Origin: Patescibacteria group bacterium
Lineage (GTDB): Bacteria; Patescibacteriota; Minisyncoccia; CAIUEV01; JAHKAQ01
Assembly (NCBI GenBank): GCA_018825765.1
Contig: JAHKAQ010000095.1
Coordinates: 1 to 17,324, forward strand
DNA length: 17,324 nt
Direction of reading: 5' to 3'
Under the pieces are notes generated by a model. The model was given only the letters and a program-made list of their open reading frames with translations, searched no databases and had not been told where the DNA came from. Positions 7,371-14,792 of the stretch are shown piece after piece. Both the position numbers and the translations under genes were made by a program. Position 1 is the first letter of the stretch. Every line of letters begins with the position of its first letter.

Positions 7371-8645
7371 TTAATTATATTTGTCCGACAAAGACCGCGG
7401 CGATTCCATTATAGCTTCCACCACCCGCTCCATATGCATGCCGCGCGAACCCTTAACCAGCACCACCACCTTTTCTTTGAGCAAGGTGTCTAAATATTCA
7501 ACTAATTCCTCCTGGGTTTCAAAATGACGCACAATATTTCCCTTAATTTTTTCCGCCTTAGCCGCGGATTTAGCGATAAATTGCGACCGCTCTCCATAAG
7601 TTAAAATCACGTCAGCCACCTGCCCGGCCATTTTTCCCACTTCTTCATGCCCTTTTCTCTCTTTCGAACCAAGTTCTAACATATCCGCCAATACCGCCAC
7701 TTTCACTTTAGCGCTTATTTCCCCCAGCACATCCAGCGCGGCCAGCGCTGACACAGGAGACGCGTTGTAAGTATCATCCAGTATCACGCTCCCTTTTCTG
7801 CCCTTTATTACCTCCAACCGGCCCTTCGGCGCTTCATACCTTCCCAGCGCTTCAGCGATTTCAATTAAATTCATACCCACGGCGATGCCGCAACAAGCCG
7901 CGGCCAGCGACGCGTAAACCTGCTGAATACCCAGAACATTTTTTATTCGAACCGGCACAATTTTATCATTGTAATTCAATTTAAAATTCATTCCATACTC
8001 TATTTTACCGTTTGATCCCCTGCCTCCCCAATGAAAAACAATATTAGTCGCTTTAATCAGATTATTTTTCCCCAATCCAAAAGTAATAATTTCTGATTTC
8101 ACTTTTTTAGCCATTGACATTACTTTTTTGTCATCGCCGCAAAGAACAGAAAAACCCCGCTCATGCACTGCTTCTGGTAATTTTTTCTTTTCCGACACAA
8201 TCCGGGTAAGCCGCCCGAATTTCTCCAAATGACTGATGCTCACGTTAGTAACCACTCCAATATCCGGCGGCGCGATTTTTACCAACTTTTCAATGTCTCC
8301 GGGAAAATCCGCGCCCATCTCTAAAACTAAAATATCATTTACTTCTTCCTTATGAAGATAGGCCAGGCTGAACATTCTTAACAGCACCCCGAACCAGAAT
8401 CCCGCTGAAGTATCCGATTCTTTATAACCAGCCACGGCTAAAGGCAGTCCCAGCTCGCTGTTAAAATTACCCCATGACTTGCTTGCGTTAAACTTGCTGG
8501 AAAGCACGGTATGAATAGCGTCCTTAGTGCTGGTTTTTCCCACGCTGCCGGTTACTCCCACTACCAGCGTCTCGCTTCTCTTTATGATCCTTTTGGCAAA
8601 ATGCCCGATAAAAATTTCAATAATTTTTTTAAAAAATTTTTTCAT
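7371..8645 (-). CDS. murF: MurF-type UDP-MurNAc-tripeptide--D-Ala-D-Ala ligase, lacking the usual N-terminal domain
   Basis: MurF joins D-Ala-D-Ala to UDP-MurNAc-tripeptide, the last cytoplasmic step of the peptidoglycan precursor pathway. The 424-residue protein has the Mur-ligase ATP loop VTGSVGKTST (31-40), GNFNSELGLP (59-68), LEMGADFPGDI (108-118), TNVSISHLEKFG (133-144), the MurF-type DDTYNASP (290-297), LADMLELG (319-326) and VKGSRGMHMERVV (397-409). In well-known MurF proteins the ATP loop lies near residue 110, behind a UDP-binding domain of about 80-100 residues. Here it begins at residue 31, after only a short basic, partly hydrophobic stretch (MKKFFKKIIEIFIGHFAKR). AGGAGT precedes the ATG at 8645, so this start looks real and the domain is absent rather than mis-called. 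The gene lies between ftsI (16 bp) and lgt (2 bp). Confidence 0.9.
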   Translation of the reverse strand: MKKFFKKIIEIFIGHFAKRIIKRSETLVVGVTGSVGKTSTKDAIHTVLSSKFNASKSWGNFNSELGLPLAVAGYKESDTSAGFWFGVLLRMFSLAYLHKEEVNDILVLEMGADFPGDIEKLVKIAPPDIGVVTNVSISHLEKFGRLTRIVSEKKKLPEAVHERGFSVLCGDDKKVMSMAKKVKSEIITFGLGKNNLIKATNIVFHWGGRGSNGKIEYGMNFKLNYNDKIVPVRIKNVLGIQQVYASLAAACCGIAVGMNLIEIAEALGRYEAPKGRLEVIKGRKGSVILDDTYNASPVSALAALDVLGEISAKVKVAVLADMLELGSKERKGHEEVGKMAGQVADVILTYGERSQFIAKSAAKAEKIKGNIVRHFETQEELVEYLDTLLKEKVVVLVKGSRGMHMERVVEAIMESPRSLSDKYN

Positions 8646-8661
8646 ACTCCTGAATTATTTA

Positions 8662-10629
8662 TCAATCTTTATCTTTTTTCTTATCCTTTTTCTTATCATC
8701 GCTCTTTTTTTTATCATCACCGCTGTTTATGGGCATAATACCCTCGGCTCCCTCGTCGCTTTCCTTTGCTTTTTTTATATCTTCCTCTTTTAATTCCATC
8801 AAACGATTAAAGTATATAAGCTCATCTTCCTTTATCTCCTCCGTGGGGAAAATATTATAATAATCCAATAAAAATTTATTTAATTTCCCGGTTACCAGCG
8901 CCACCGAATCAGCCGCGAAATTTACCGCTGTCACCTCATCCAATTTTACCAAAGTAACGAACTTTGGATCATCTCCCGGCCCAAAACCCACGAAATTGTG
9001 AATGGTCTTATCGCTATATCCTCCGCTGGGTCCGGGCATTTGCGCCGTTCCGGTTTTACCGCCTATAAGATAACCCGGCACCCCGGCTTTTTTCCCCCAA
9101 CCGTTTTTAACCACTGATATTAACATAGCTCTCATGGTTGAAGAAGTTTTCGAACTAATCACTCTTCTTATTTCTTTAGGTTCAACTATCTCTTCTTTTC
9201 CATCATCTGTTAAAAATTTTTCCACGATTCTGGGCCTCATAAGAATTCCCCCGTTTACCACGGTTGAAAAAGCCGTGGCCAGCTGTAAGGGTGTCAAGGA
9301 AATCCCCTGTCCAAAAGAAGCGGTCACAAAATTTACATCCCGCATATAATCTAAATTTTCAATGTCTCCGTCCGCTTCTCCCAAAAGCTCTACGCCGGTC
9401 TTCTTACCAAAACCATAATTCTTTAAATACTTCAAAAAATTCTCCTTACTCGCCGACTGCATAGCCCAAATCGCTCCAGTATTTAAAGAAAGCTCTAAAA
9501 ATCTGGTAAGCGATATTTTACCATAAGCCTTGCCGTCGGAATTACGAATAGTATAACCAGCCACGGAAAAACTTCCAGTATCATTATAGGTGGACTCAGG
9601 CGTCAGCTTGCCTAAATCAAGACCAATCGACGCGTTCATGGGCTTAAAAGCCGAACCCGGCTCATATTGATCAGATATACAGCGATTCTTAAACGCTCCC
9701 TTATCCTCCACTTTATTGAATTCATTGCTGTTAAAAGTCGGGTAATTAGCCATAGCCGCGATTTTACCCGTCCTGGGATCTATCACGATCACGCTGCCCG
9801 AAGCCGCTCCATATTTCTCTATCGATTCTTTCAAAAGCTTTTCCACGAAATATTGAACCGACTGATCCAGGGTTAAAACCACGTCTGTTCCGTTCTTAGG
9901 CCGCTCAAGCGTTCTCTTACTGATAGAAATCCACCTTCCGGCTGTATCTTTCTCCGCTTTCACGAAACCCGATGTTCCTTCCAAAATATCATCATAATAA
10001 GCCTCTATGCCATACTGCCCCATGCGCTTATCATCTTTATATCCAACAAAACCAAGCACCTGGCTGGCCAGCTCACCTTCAGGATAATTCCGCCAGCTCT
10101 CCGGTATCAACTCCACGCCTGGCATTTTTTTCTCTCTAATCTTCCCTGCTTCTTCTTGAGTTAATTTATGCTTTATTACTTCGTATAAATCATTTTTTTT
10201 CATTACCTTTCTTCTGATCTCCTCTTCATCCAGGTTTAAAATTGTTGCCAGGGTTTTTATAGTTCCTTCAGTATCTATAATGTATTTTGGCGCCACAAAA
10301 ACCATCTCTTTGTCCTCATTGGTAGCCACGGGTATTAAATTTTTCTCCCCGTCTTTTATTAAAACTCGCCCGCGCTTGGGCTTTAGCTTCTCAAAAAATT
10401 GATGCTGTTCCCTGGCTTTAGTGGATAACACGTCATAACCAAAAATCTGAAGCGTGACTAATCGAAAAATAATAACCACTGCGATAAAAACCAAAGAAAT
10501 CAACAAAACACCAATTCTCCAATTGGCTAAAAACCCCGCGGCTTGTTTCTTTTGTGAAAATAATCCTCCAGACCCTCTTTGCGGAGTGATTATTCTCCTT
10601 CCGGTTCTTGCTTTATTTCGAAGTGTCAT
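8662..10629 (-). CDS. ftsI: Class B penicillin-binding protein, septal peptidoglycan transpeptidase
   Basis: This is a 655-residue division transpeptidase that cross-links septal peptidoglycan. After a basic cytoplasmic tail come one membrane helix (about 37-58), a pedestal/dimerisation domain (about 80-230, with RGRVLIKDG near its start) and the transpeptidase domain (about 250-590). All three active-site motifs are intact: GSAFK with nucleophile Ser326 and Lys329, SLN (381-383) and GGKTGTAQ (523-530). The C-terminal extension after about residue 600 ends in a low-complexity Lys/Asp tail (DDKKKSDDKKKDKKKDKD) that is not part of the standard fold. The start at 10629 overlaps the end of ftsL by 17 bp, suggesting translational coupling. 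Position in the dcw cluster after rsmH and ftsL supports FtsI rather than an elongation PBP2. Confidence 0.95.
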   Translation of the reverse strand: MTLRNKARTGRRIITPQRGSGGLFSQKKQAAGFLANWRIGVLLISLVFIAVVIIFRLVTLQIFGYDVLSTKAREQHQFFEKLKPKRGRVLIKDGEKNLIPVATNEDKEMVFVAPKYIIDTEGTIKTLATILNLDEEEIRRKVMKKNDLYEVIKHKLTQEEAGKIREKKMPGVELIPESWRNYPEGELASQVLGFVGYKDDKRMGQYGIEAYYDDILEGTSGFVKAEKDTAGRWISISKRTLERPKNGTDVVLTLDQSVQYFVEKLLKESIEKYGAASGSVIVIDPRTGKIAAMANYPTFNSNEFNKVEDKGAFKNRCISDQYEPGSAFKPMNASIGLDLGKLTPESTYNDTGSFSVAGYTIRNSDGKAYGKISLTRFLELSLNTGAIWAMQSASKENFLKYLKNYGFGKKTGVELLGEADGDIENLDYMRDVNFVTASFGQGISLTPLQLATAFSTVVNGGILMRPRIVEKFLTDDGKEEIVEPKEIRRVISSKTSSTMRAMLISVVKNGWGKKAGVPGYLIGGKTGTAQMPGPSGGYSDKTIHNFVGFGPGDDPKFVTLVKLDEVTAVNFAADSVALVTGKLNKFLLDYYNIFPTEEIKEDELIYFNRLMELKEEDIKKAKESDEGAEGIMPINSGDDKKKSDDKKKDKKKDKD

Positions 10630-11005
10630 TTTTTTCTTTCTCTTTCACGGCCATCTGGCTGTCAACTTCATAATAACTAATCTTGGTAGGATCCACTTCC
10701 ATCATATTTAATTTTTCCAAATTTGCTTTTATTTGATTGGTGGAACGCAGCCTGGCCGCCTCCAGCTCTAACCTGTCCTGCTCCTTTTTAAGTTCCGAGA
10801 TCGCGTTATCATATTCTTCAATCTCAAAGCCATAAGTCGCCGTTTTATTAGCCTGCATCAAATACAAAAGAGCAAGGGAGCAAACAATAAGCACGGTTAT
10901 AAAACCAACCGCTGTCACCCCTAATCGCACCGGGGAATTTATGGTTCTTCTTCGCGATCCTTTTTTATTCTTTCCGTATTTTGTTATTTCTATTATTTTT
11001 CCCAT
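10613..11005 (-). CDS. ftsL: FtsL-like cell division protein
   Basis: The 130-residue bitopic protein has a basic cytoplasmic N-terminus (KNKKGSRRR), one membrane helix (about 28-50) and an extracytoplasmic coiled-coil segment (about 60-100, such as ELKKEQDRLELEAARLR), then a short charged tail. This is the standard FtsL/DivIC architecture and length. FtsL proteins join FtsB/DivIC and FtsQ to recruit and activate FtsW-FtsI. Sequence conservation in this family is low, so the call rests on architecture and on the position between rsmH (5 bp upstream) and ftsI (17 bp overlap), which is the invariant place for ftsL in dcw clusters. Confidence 0.85.
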   Translation of the reverse strand: MGKIIEITKYGKNKKGSRRRTINSPVRLGVTAVGFITVLIVCSLALLYLMQANKTATYGFEIEEYDNAISELKKEQDRLELEAARLRSTNQIKANLEKLNMMEVDPTKISYYEVDSQMAVKEKEKNDTSK

Positions 11006-11010
11006 TGTTT

Positions 11011-11943
11011 TTATATTTTCTCCGCCGCCCGAAGCTTCGCGCTCCGCGCTCTTCTGTTTATCTTTATTTCTTCTATGTCCGCCATAACCGGCTTTTTAGT
11101 TAATATTTTTAAACTCGGCTTGTGATTGCATACGCATCTTGGCTCATCTTCCGGACAAACGCATTTGCCGGACTCCCTTCTAAAAAACCGCTTCACTATC
11201 CTGTCTTCCAGCGAGTGAAAAGAAATTACTGCCAATCTTGCCCCGGGTCCCAACAAATCAAGTGACTGCTCAAGCATTTTACTAAAATTATTGAGTTCAT
11301 CATTTACCGCAATCCGAAGCGCCATAAAGGTCTTAGTGCAAACATCCAGGCCTGAAACTCTATCCCTGTTCCCCCAGCATTGCCTTATAATTTCCCCTAA
11401 CTCCGAGACCTTTGTGATTCTTCGCTCTCTTCTTGCCTTAACAATCCGTCTGGCTATACATCCGGCCCTTGCTTCTTCTCCGTAATCTCTAAAAATTTCA
11501 ACCAGCCTTTGCTCGGAACACTTGTTTAGAATATCCTGGGCTGTTATTTTACTCGTTCTTTCAAATCTCATATCCAGCCTGTCATCCCGCCTAAAACTCA
11601 AACCCGGCACCGTCTCCAGTTGATCCGAACTAAAACCAAGATCAGCCAGTATTCCGTCTACTCTTTTTATTCCAACCGACTCAAGCGCTCTTTTTAAATT
11701 TTTAAAATTATTTTTTATTAAAATTACGTTTCTCGCTTTTTGTTTTTCTATTTCCTGTCTCAATATCTGAATATTCTTTTCATCAATATCCAGCGCGACG
11801 ACTGTGCCTTTTCCGCCAACCCTTTCCCTTATGGCTCGCAAATGTCCGCCGCCGCCAGCCGTGCAATCAATAATCGTTCCGCCTGCCTTAGGATCTAAAT
11901 ATTTTAAAACTTCCTTTAAAAGAACCGGTTTATGTAATGTCAT
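11011..11943 (-). CDS. rsmH: 16S rRNA (cytosine-1402-N4) methyltransferase
   Basis: RsmH (MraW) methylates N4 of C1402 in the ribosomal P site. The 310-residue protein has the usual length and motifs: HKPVLLKEVL at the N-terminus, the SAM-binding DCTAGGGGH (26-34), LDID (51-54), DGILADLGFSSDQLE (96-110) and, near the C-terminus, ISFHSLEDRIVKRFF. A cysteine-containing segment follows (CVCPEDEPRCVCNHKP), a feature commonly seen in this family. AAAGG precedes the ATG at 11943 by 4 nt. The gene lies 7 bp after mraZ and 5 bp before ftsL, the classic dcw order. Confidence 0.97.
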   Translation of the reverse strand: MTLHKPVLLKEVLKYLDPKAGGTIIDCTAGGGGHLRAIRERVGGKGTVVALDIDEKNIQILRQEIEKQKARNVILIKNNFKNLKRALESVGIKRVDGILADLGFSSDQLETVPGLSFRRDDRLDMRFERTSKITAQDILNKCSEQRLVEIFRDYGEEARAGCIARRIVKARRERRITKVSELGEIIRQCWGNRDRVSGLDVCTKTFMALRIAVNDELNNFSKMLEQSLDLLGPGARLAVISFHSLEDRIVKRFFRRESGKCVCPEDEPRCVCNHKPSLKILTKKPVMADIEEIKINRRARSAKLRAAEKI

Positions 11944-11950
11944 GGGACCT

Positions 11951-12385
11951 TTAATAAACTCCTAACTCCCCCAGCTTTTCAGCCACTTTAGCTGTCCTTT
12001 TTTCCGCTTTCTGCTTATACAACTTCCAGCCCTTTTCTTCCCATATCTCAATTCGGTTGAACAATCCGTTTACCACGGTATTTTTTACCAAACCCGCGTA
12101 ATCTTTTAAATATTCAGGAACAAGCACTCTCCCCAACCTGTCCAGGCTCACCTCAACCGCTCCAGCCAGCATCAATCTTACAAAGCTCCTGGTTCCGCTC
12201 TCTCCAATTGGCATTTTACCAAGCTTCAAAGCGATCTCCTGCCAGGAAGCCATGGAATAAAGCAGCAAGCATCTATCCAAACCGCGGGTCAATACCGCTT
12301 TTCCCCCCAATTCCTTTCGAAACCTGGCCGGCACTGCCAGCCGGTTCTTTCCGTCCAGAGTATGACTATATTCTCCAATAAACAT
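11951..12385 (-). CDS. mraZ: Transcriptional regulator MraZ
   Basis: The 144-residue protein has two AbrB-like MraZ half-domains, each with the diagnostic DxxxRxxxP motif: DGKNRLAVPARFR (11-23) and DRLGRVLVP (82-90). MraZ forms a ring oligomer that binds short direct repeats upstream of its own gene and usually represses the dcw operon. The matching array of repeats lies directly upstream here. It is the first gene of the long operon. The leader of about 40 nt has no recognisable Shine-Dalgarno before the ATG at 12385 (AAGTAA just before it), so initiation may be weak or rely on low structure. Confidence 0.97.
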   Translation of the reverse strand: MFIGEYSHTLDGKNRLAVPARFRKELGGKAVLTRGLDRCLLLYSMASWQEIALKLGKMPIGESGTRSFVRLMLAGAVEVSLDRLGRVLVPEYLKDYAGLVKNTVVNGLFNRIEIWEEKGWKLYKQKAEKRTAKVAEKLGELGVY

Positions 12386-12396
12386 TTACTTGGTAT

Positions 12397-12446
12397 TTAA
12401 CACTTTATACCACTTTTAAACACTTGTAAACATTTTAATCCACTAG
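12397..12446 (-). promoter_or_regulatory. MraZ operator: five AAAGTG-like boxes at 10-bp spacing
   Basis: On the minus strand, five consecutive 10-mers read CTAGTGGATT, AAAATGTTTA, CAAGTGTTTA, AAAGTGGTAT and AAAGTGTTAA (12446 down to 12397). The two nearest the gene are exact AAAGTG[T/G] boxes; the others differ at one or two positions. Spacing is exactly one helical turn. MraZ of mollicutes is known to bind AAAGTG[T/G] repeats with this period, whereas the Escherichia coli protein prefers TGGGN repeats. The array covers the -10 and the start of the transcript, so it should allow repression by MraZ. Confidence 0.85.
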
Positions 12447-12460
12447 AGAATATAAGTCAA
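12432..12460 (-). promoter_or_regulatory. Sigma70-type promoter of the mraZ operon
   Basis: The minus strand has TTGACT (12460-12455, 5 of 6), a 17-nt spacer and TAAAAT (12437-12432, 5 of 6). Transcription is expected near 12425, giving a leader of about 40 nt. The MraZ boxes overlap the -10, part of the spacer and the initial transcript. Confidence 0.8.
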
Positions 12461-12469
12461 CAATAATTA

Positions 12470-14053
12470 TCAATTATTTTCCCCGTCTTCCTGGTCAACC
12501 ACCATTTCCCCGGAAAAATCGCGAACCAGCTCTTCTGAATTCTCCCTTTGCTTTTGAATGTTTCCATCTCCTCTTTCCTGTCTGGTCAAAATTTCCTTTA
12601 CTCTCCTGTCGTAATTAGCTAATTGCCGATCTTTACTTTTTAACTCCTCTTTTAAGGAATCTACATTCTGCTCCAACGAGCGAATCTTGCTTTGTCTTGT
12701 TTTTTCATATTCGTCAATCTTCTTTTCAAGTTCCAGCTGCTCTTTTTCTCTCTCCACCTGTTGTTTTTTTTCTATTTCCATGGTCTTTATCTGCTCGCGC
12801 CTTAATCTTTCCAGTTCTTTATTTAATAATGTCACTTGACTGTCTTGCTTATCCAGCTGAGAATCTTTTTTCTCCAATTGCTCTTCTAAAATATCCAGAT
12901 TCTCCCTAAAAAGTCCCAGAGTTTTTTCCTTTTCTTCTTCCATTTCACTTACCTTCTGTTCCAAATTCAAAATCTTCTCCTCCTGCGAAGCCTGATCCCT
13001 TTTTTGCTTCTCGCTTTCAAAAGTTTCCAATATTTGCAACCCCCTTATCTCTTTTCCCAAAGATTCAATCTGCTTGTCTTTTTGGACCAGCTGCTGTTCT
13101 AATGATTCTTTTTCCTCTCCAAATAAGCTGTTCGCTTCATCTCTTTCCTTTTCCTCTTTTTTTATTTTCTTCATCCATTCCTCTTGTTTTTCCTCCAGAG
13201 ATTGCATCTTTTGCGCTTCCGCCTGTTTCTCAAGTTCCAACTCTCTTGCCTTGTCCTCCAGCGCGCTTTTCTCCTGGTCTTTTTTCTTTAACTTTCTGCC
13301 CAAACTTAAAAGTTTCTTCTCAAAAGAAATCAGATCCTGGTCTTTCTTTCTGCTCTTTGCTTCAAGCTTGTCTCGAAACAAATTTATTTGTTCCTTCAAA
13401 TCTTTTATTCTTTGTTTTTCTTCCTCAATTTCCTCTCTTAAAATTTCCTGCTCATTTTGTTTTTCTTTTTGAAAATTTTCCAGGGCGTCCTTCAGCGCCT
13501 GTTTTTCTTCGTCTCTTCCCTTTATTTCCGTATTATAAGCGCCAATCCTTATATCTAAATTCTGCAATTTTTCCTTAACCTGGCCCAAAAAATCCACCAG
13601 CGCGTCCCTGTCTTCGTATATTCTATTTTCTCCTCTTAATTGATCGTTTAAATTCCTCATATTATTTTCCAGCAATCTTATAGCCTTTTTTCTATCCTGT
13701 TTTATTTTCCCTACTTTCTCTTTAAGAAACATTCTCTCCGCTCTTAAATTCTTTATCCTTTGTCTTAATTTTTTCTGGGAAATAGCCGCGACCGGCGCTG
13801 CTGGTTCTACTTCTCTTTTCTTGTCTTGCTTTTTTGATTGCTTTACAATTTCAAATCTGCTCTTTCTCAAACCTCTTTTACTTTTTACTTTCTTGTTCTT
13901 TGTTTCCACCGGCTGGCCCGTTGTCGCGTCAATTTCCTGGGCAAAACCCCATTTTACCAGCTCTTTTGCTTTTGTTGTATCCAAATCAGTCTTACATTTA
14001 TGCACCATCCCTGTCTTATATTTCCCTAAATTTTTTACAAACTTTATAATCAT
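12470..14053 (-). CDS. Long coiled-coil protein with a short N-terminal phage-protein-like module
   Basis: I do not recognise a named family for this 527-residue protein. Residues 1-40 (VKNLGKYKTGMVHKC, then TKAKELVKWGFAQEI) resemble the small beta-rich module of the form 'K.L.N.G.YK.GD.V.V....AK.LI..GYA' that recurs in phage virion and phage-like hypothetical proteins. A basic linker (about 50-90) follows. From about residue 93 to 500 nearly every residue fits an uninterrupted alpha-helical coiled coil rich in Glu, Lys, Gln and Leu, with no membrane segment or signal peptide. The end is acidic (VVDQEDGENN). It is probably a cytoplasmic rod-shaped structural or scaffold protein. It begins 2 bp after the upstream basic protein gene and ends 9 bp before the mraZ promoter; I see no terminator between, so some read-through into mraZ is possible. 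Confidence 0.8.
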   Translation of the reverse strand: MIIKFVKNLGKYKTGMVHKCKTDLDTTKAKELVKWGFAQEIDATTGQPVETKNKKVKSKRGLRKSRFEIVKQSKKQDKKREVEPAAPVAAISQKKLRQRIKNLRAERMFLKEKVGKIKQDRKKAIRLLENNMRNLNDQLRGENRIYEDRDALVDFLGQVKEKLQNLDIRIGAYNTEIKGRDEEKQALKDALENFQKEKQNEQEILREEIEEEKQRIKDLKEQINLFRDKLEAKSRKKDQDLISFEKKLLSLGRKLKKKDQEKSALEDKARELELEKQAEAQKMQSLEEKQEEWMKKIKKEEKERDEANSLFGEEKESLEQQLVQKDKQIESLGKEIRGLQILETFESEKQKRDQASQEEKILNLEQKVSEMEEEKEKTLGLFRENLDILEEQLEKKDSQLDKQDSQVTLLNKELERLRREQIKTMEIEKKQQVEREKEQLELEKKIDEYEKTRQSKIRSLEQNVDSLKEELKSKDRQLANYDRRVKEILTRQERGDGNIQKQRENSEELVRDFSGEMVVDQEDGENN

Positions 14054-14055
14054 GT

Positions 14056-14643
14056 CTATTTTTTATCTTTATTCTCCTGATCGATATGATTTACCATTTC
14101 CTTAAAACCCTTAACAATCTTTTTCTTTCCAAATCTTAATCCACTGGCTATCCTCTGTCCCCAGCCACCCTTAGCCTTCTGTTTTTCTTTAACTCTTCCA
14201 GACCTTTTCTTCTTTTTTTTGTCGCCGCCTTGTTTTACTTTTTCCCCTGCCGGCTTATCTTTTGTCTTTTCTTCCGCTTCCAACCTCTCTAATTCCTGCC
14301 GCCGATCAGACAATCTTTTTTGTAAAGCCAGGTCCAGCCCGCCTAAATCAAGCTCTTCTTCACCCTCTCCTGATTCAACTCCGGAAGTTTGAGCCGAAAC
14401 CCCTATCTCTCTTTCATAAACCTCTACATTTTTTTCTATCTTTTCCAAACAAGCTGAAATTTCACCCCTAAGTCGTTTTATTGATTGGGCTTGTTTCGCT
14501 AAATTTTTATCCTTTTTCTCAATCTGACCTCTGGTGGTTAGCATATTCTTTTCCAAAAGCTCCAGCATTTTTCTATCTCCATTGCCGTTTTTTACGACTT
14601 TTTCTTTATTGCTTTTTTTCTTTGATGTTTTTTCTCGAGCCAT
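14056..14643 (-). CDS. Basic, partly coiled-coil protein of unknown function (195 aa)
   Basis: No family is recognised. The protein is highly charged. It has a Lys-rich N-terminus (MAREKTSKKKSNKEK), a helical segment (about 25-80) that could form a coiled coil, an acidic patch (SGEGEEELDLGG), a second helix (RRQELERLEAEEK), a very basic stretch (KKKKKRSGRVKEKQKAK) and a C-terminal GLRFGKKKIVKGFKEMV that may be amphipathic. The basic stretches suggest nucleic-acid or membrane contact; this is inference only. The ATG at 14643 is preferred over an in-frame TTG at 14661, though neither has a clear Shine-Dalgarno. It lies 2 bp upstream of the coiled-coil gene, so the two probably form a pair. The roughly 90-bp leader contains a hairpin (AGCCTG...CAGGCT, about 14671-14690). 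Confidence 0.7.
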   Translation of the reverse strand: MAREKTSKKKSNKEKVVKNGNGDRKMLELLEKNMLTTRGQIEKKDKNLAKQAQSIKRLRGEISACLEKIEKNVEVYEREIGVSAQTSGVESGEGEEELDLGGLDLALQKRLSDRRQELERLEAEEKTKDKPAGEKVKQGGDKKKKKRSGRVKEKQKAKGGWGQRIASGLRFGKKKIVKGFKEMVNHIDQENKDKK

Positions 14644-14734
14644 TGTTCTTTTTAATTCCAATTTTTACCAGCCTGTTAGCGTCCAGGCTTTATCAAACCT
14701 GAATTTGTATCACATTATTTCAACTAAGGCAAGC

Positions 14735-14773
14735 AAAAAAGGGCGTCTGGACGCTTTGGCCAAACACCCTTTT
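14735..14773 (-). terminator. Rho-independent terminator of glyS
   Basis: On the minus strand AAAAGGGTGT (14773-14764) pairs with ACGCCCTTTT (14746-14737), ten pairs including one G-T, around a 17-nt loop, and the T run continues to 14735. The loop contains TTTGGCCAAA and half of GCGTC-CA-GACGC, so an alternative inner hairpin is possible. It begins 19 bp past the glyS stop. Confidence 0.8.
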
Positions 14774-14792
14774 CCGCCTGAATCAATAATTT

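Noticed and set aside
13074..13578. Long plus-strand open frames rich in Ser, Phe and Pro
   Set aside because: They are antisense shadows of the Glu/Lys/Gln-rich coiled-coil gene; low-complexity composition and no ribosome site.
14644..14661. In-frame TTG start at 14661 for the basic protein
   Set aside because: No Shine-Dalgarno, and the ATG at 14643 begins a more natural Lys-rich N-terminus; kept only as an alternative.
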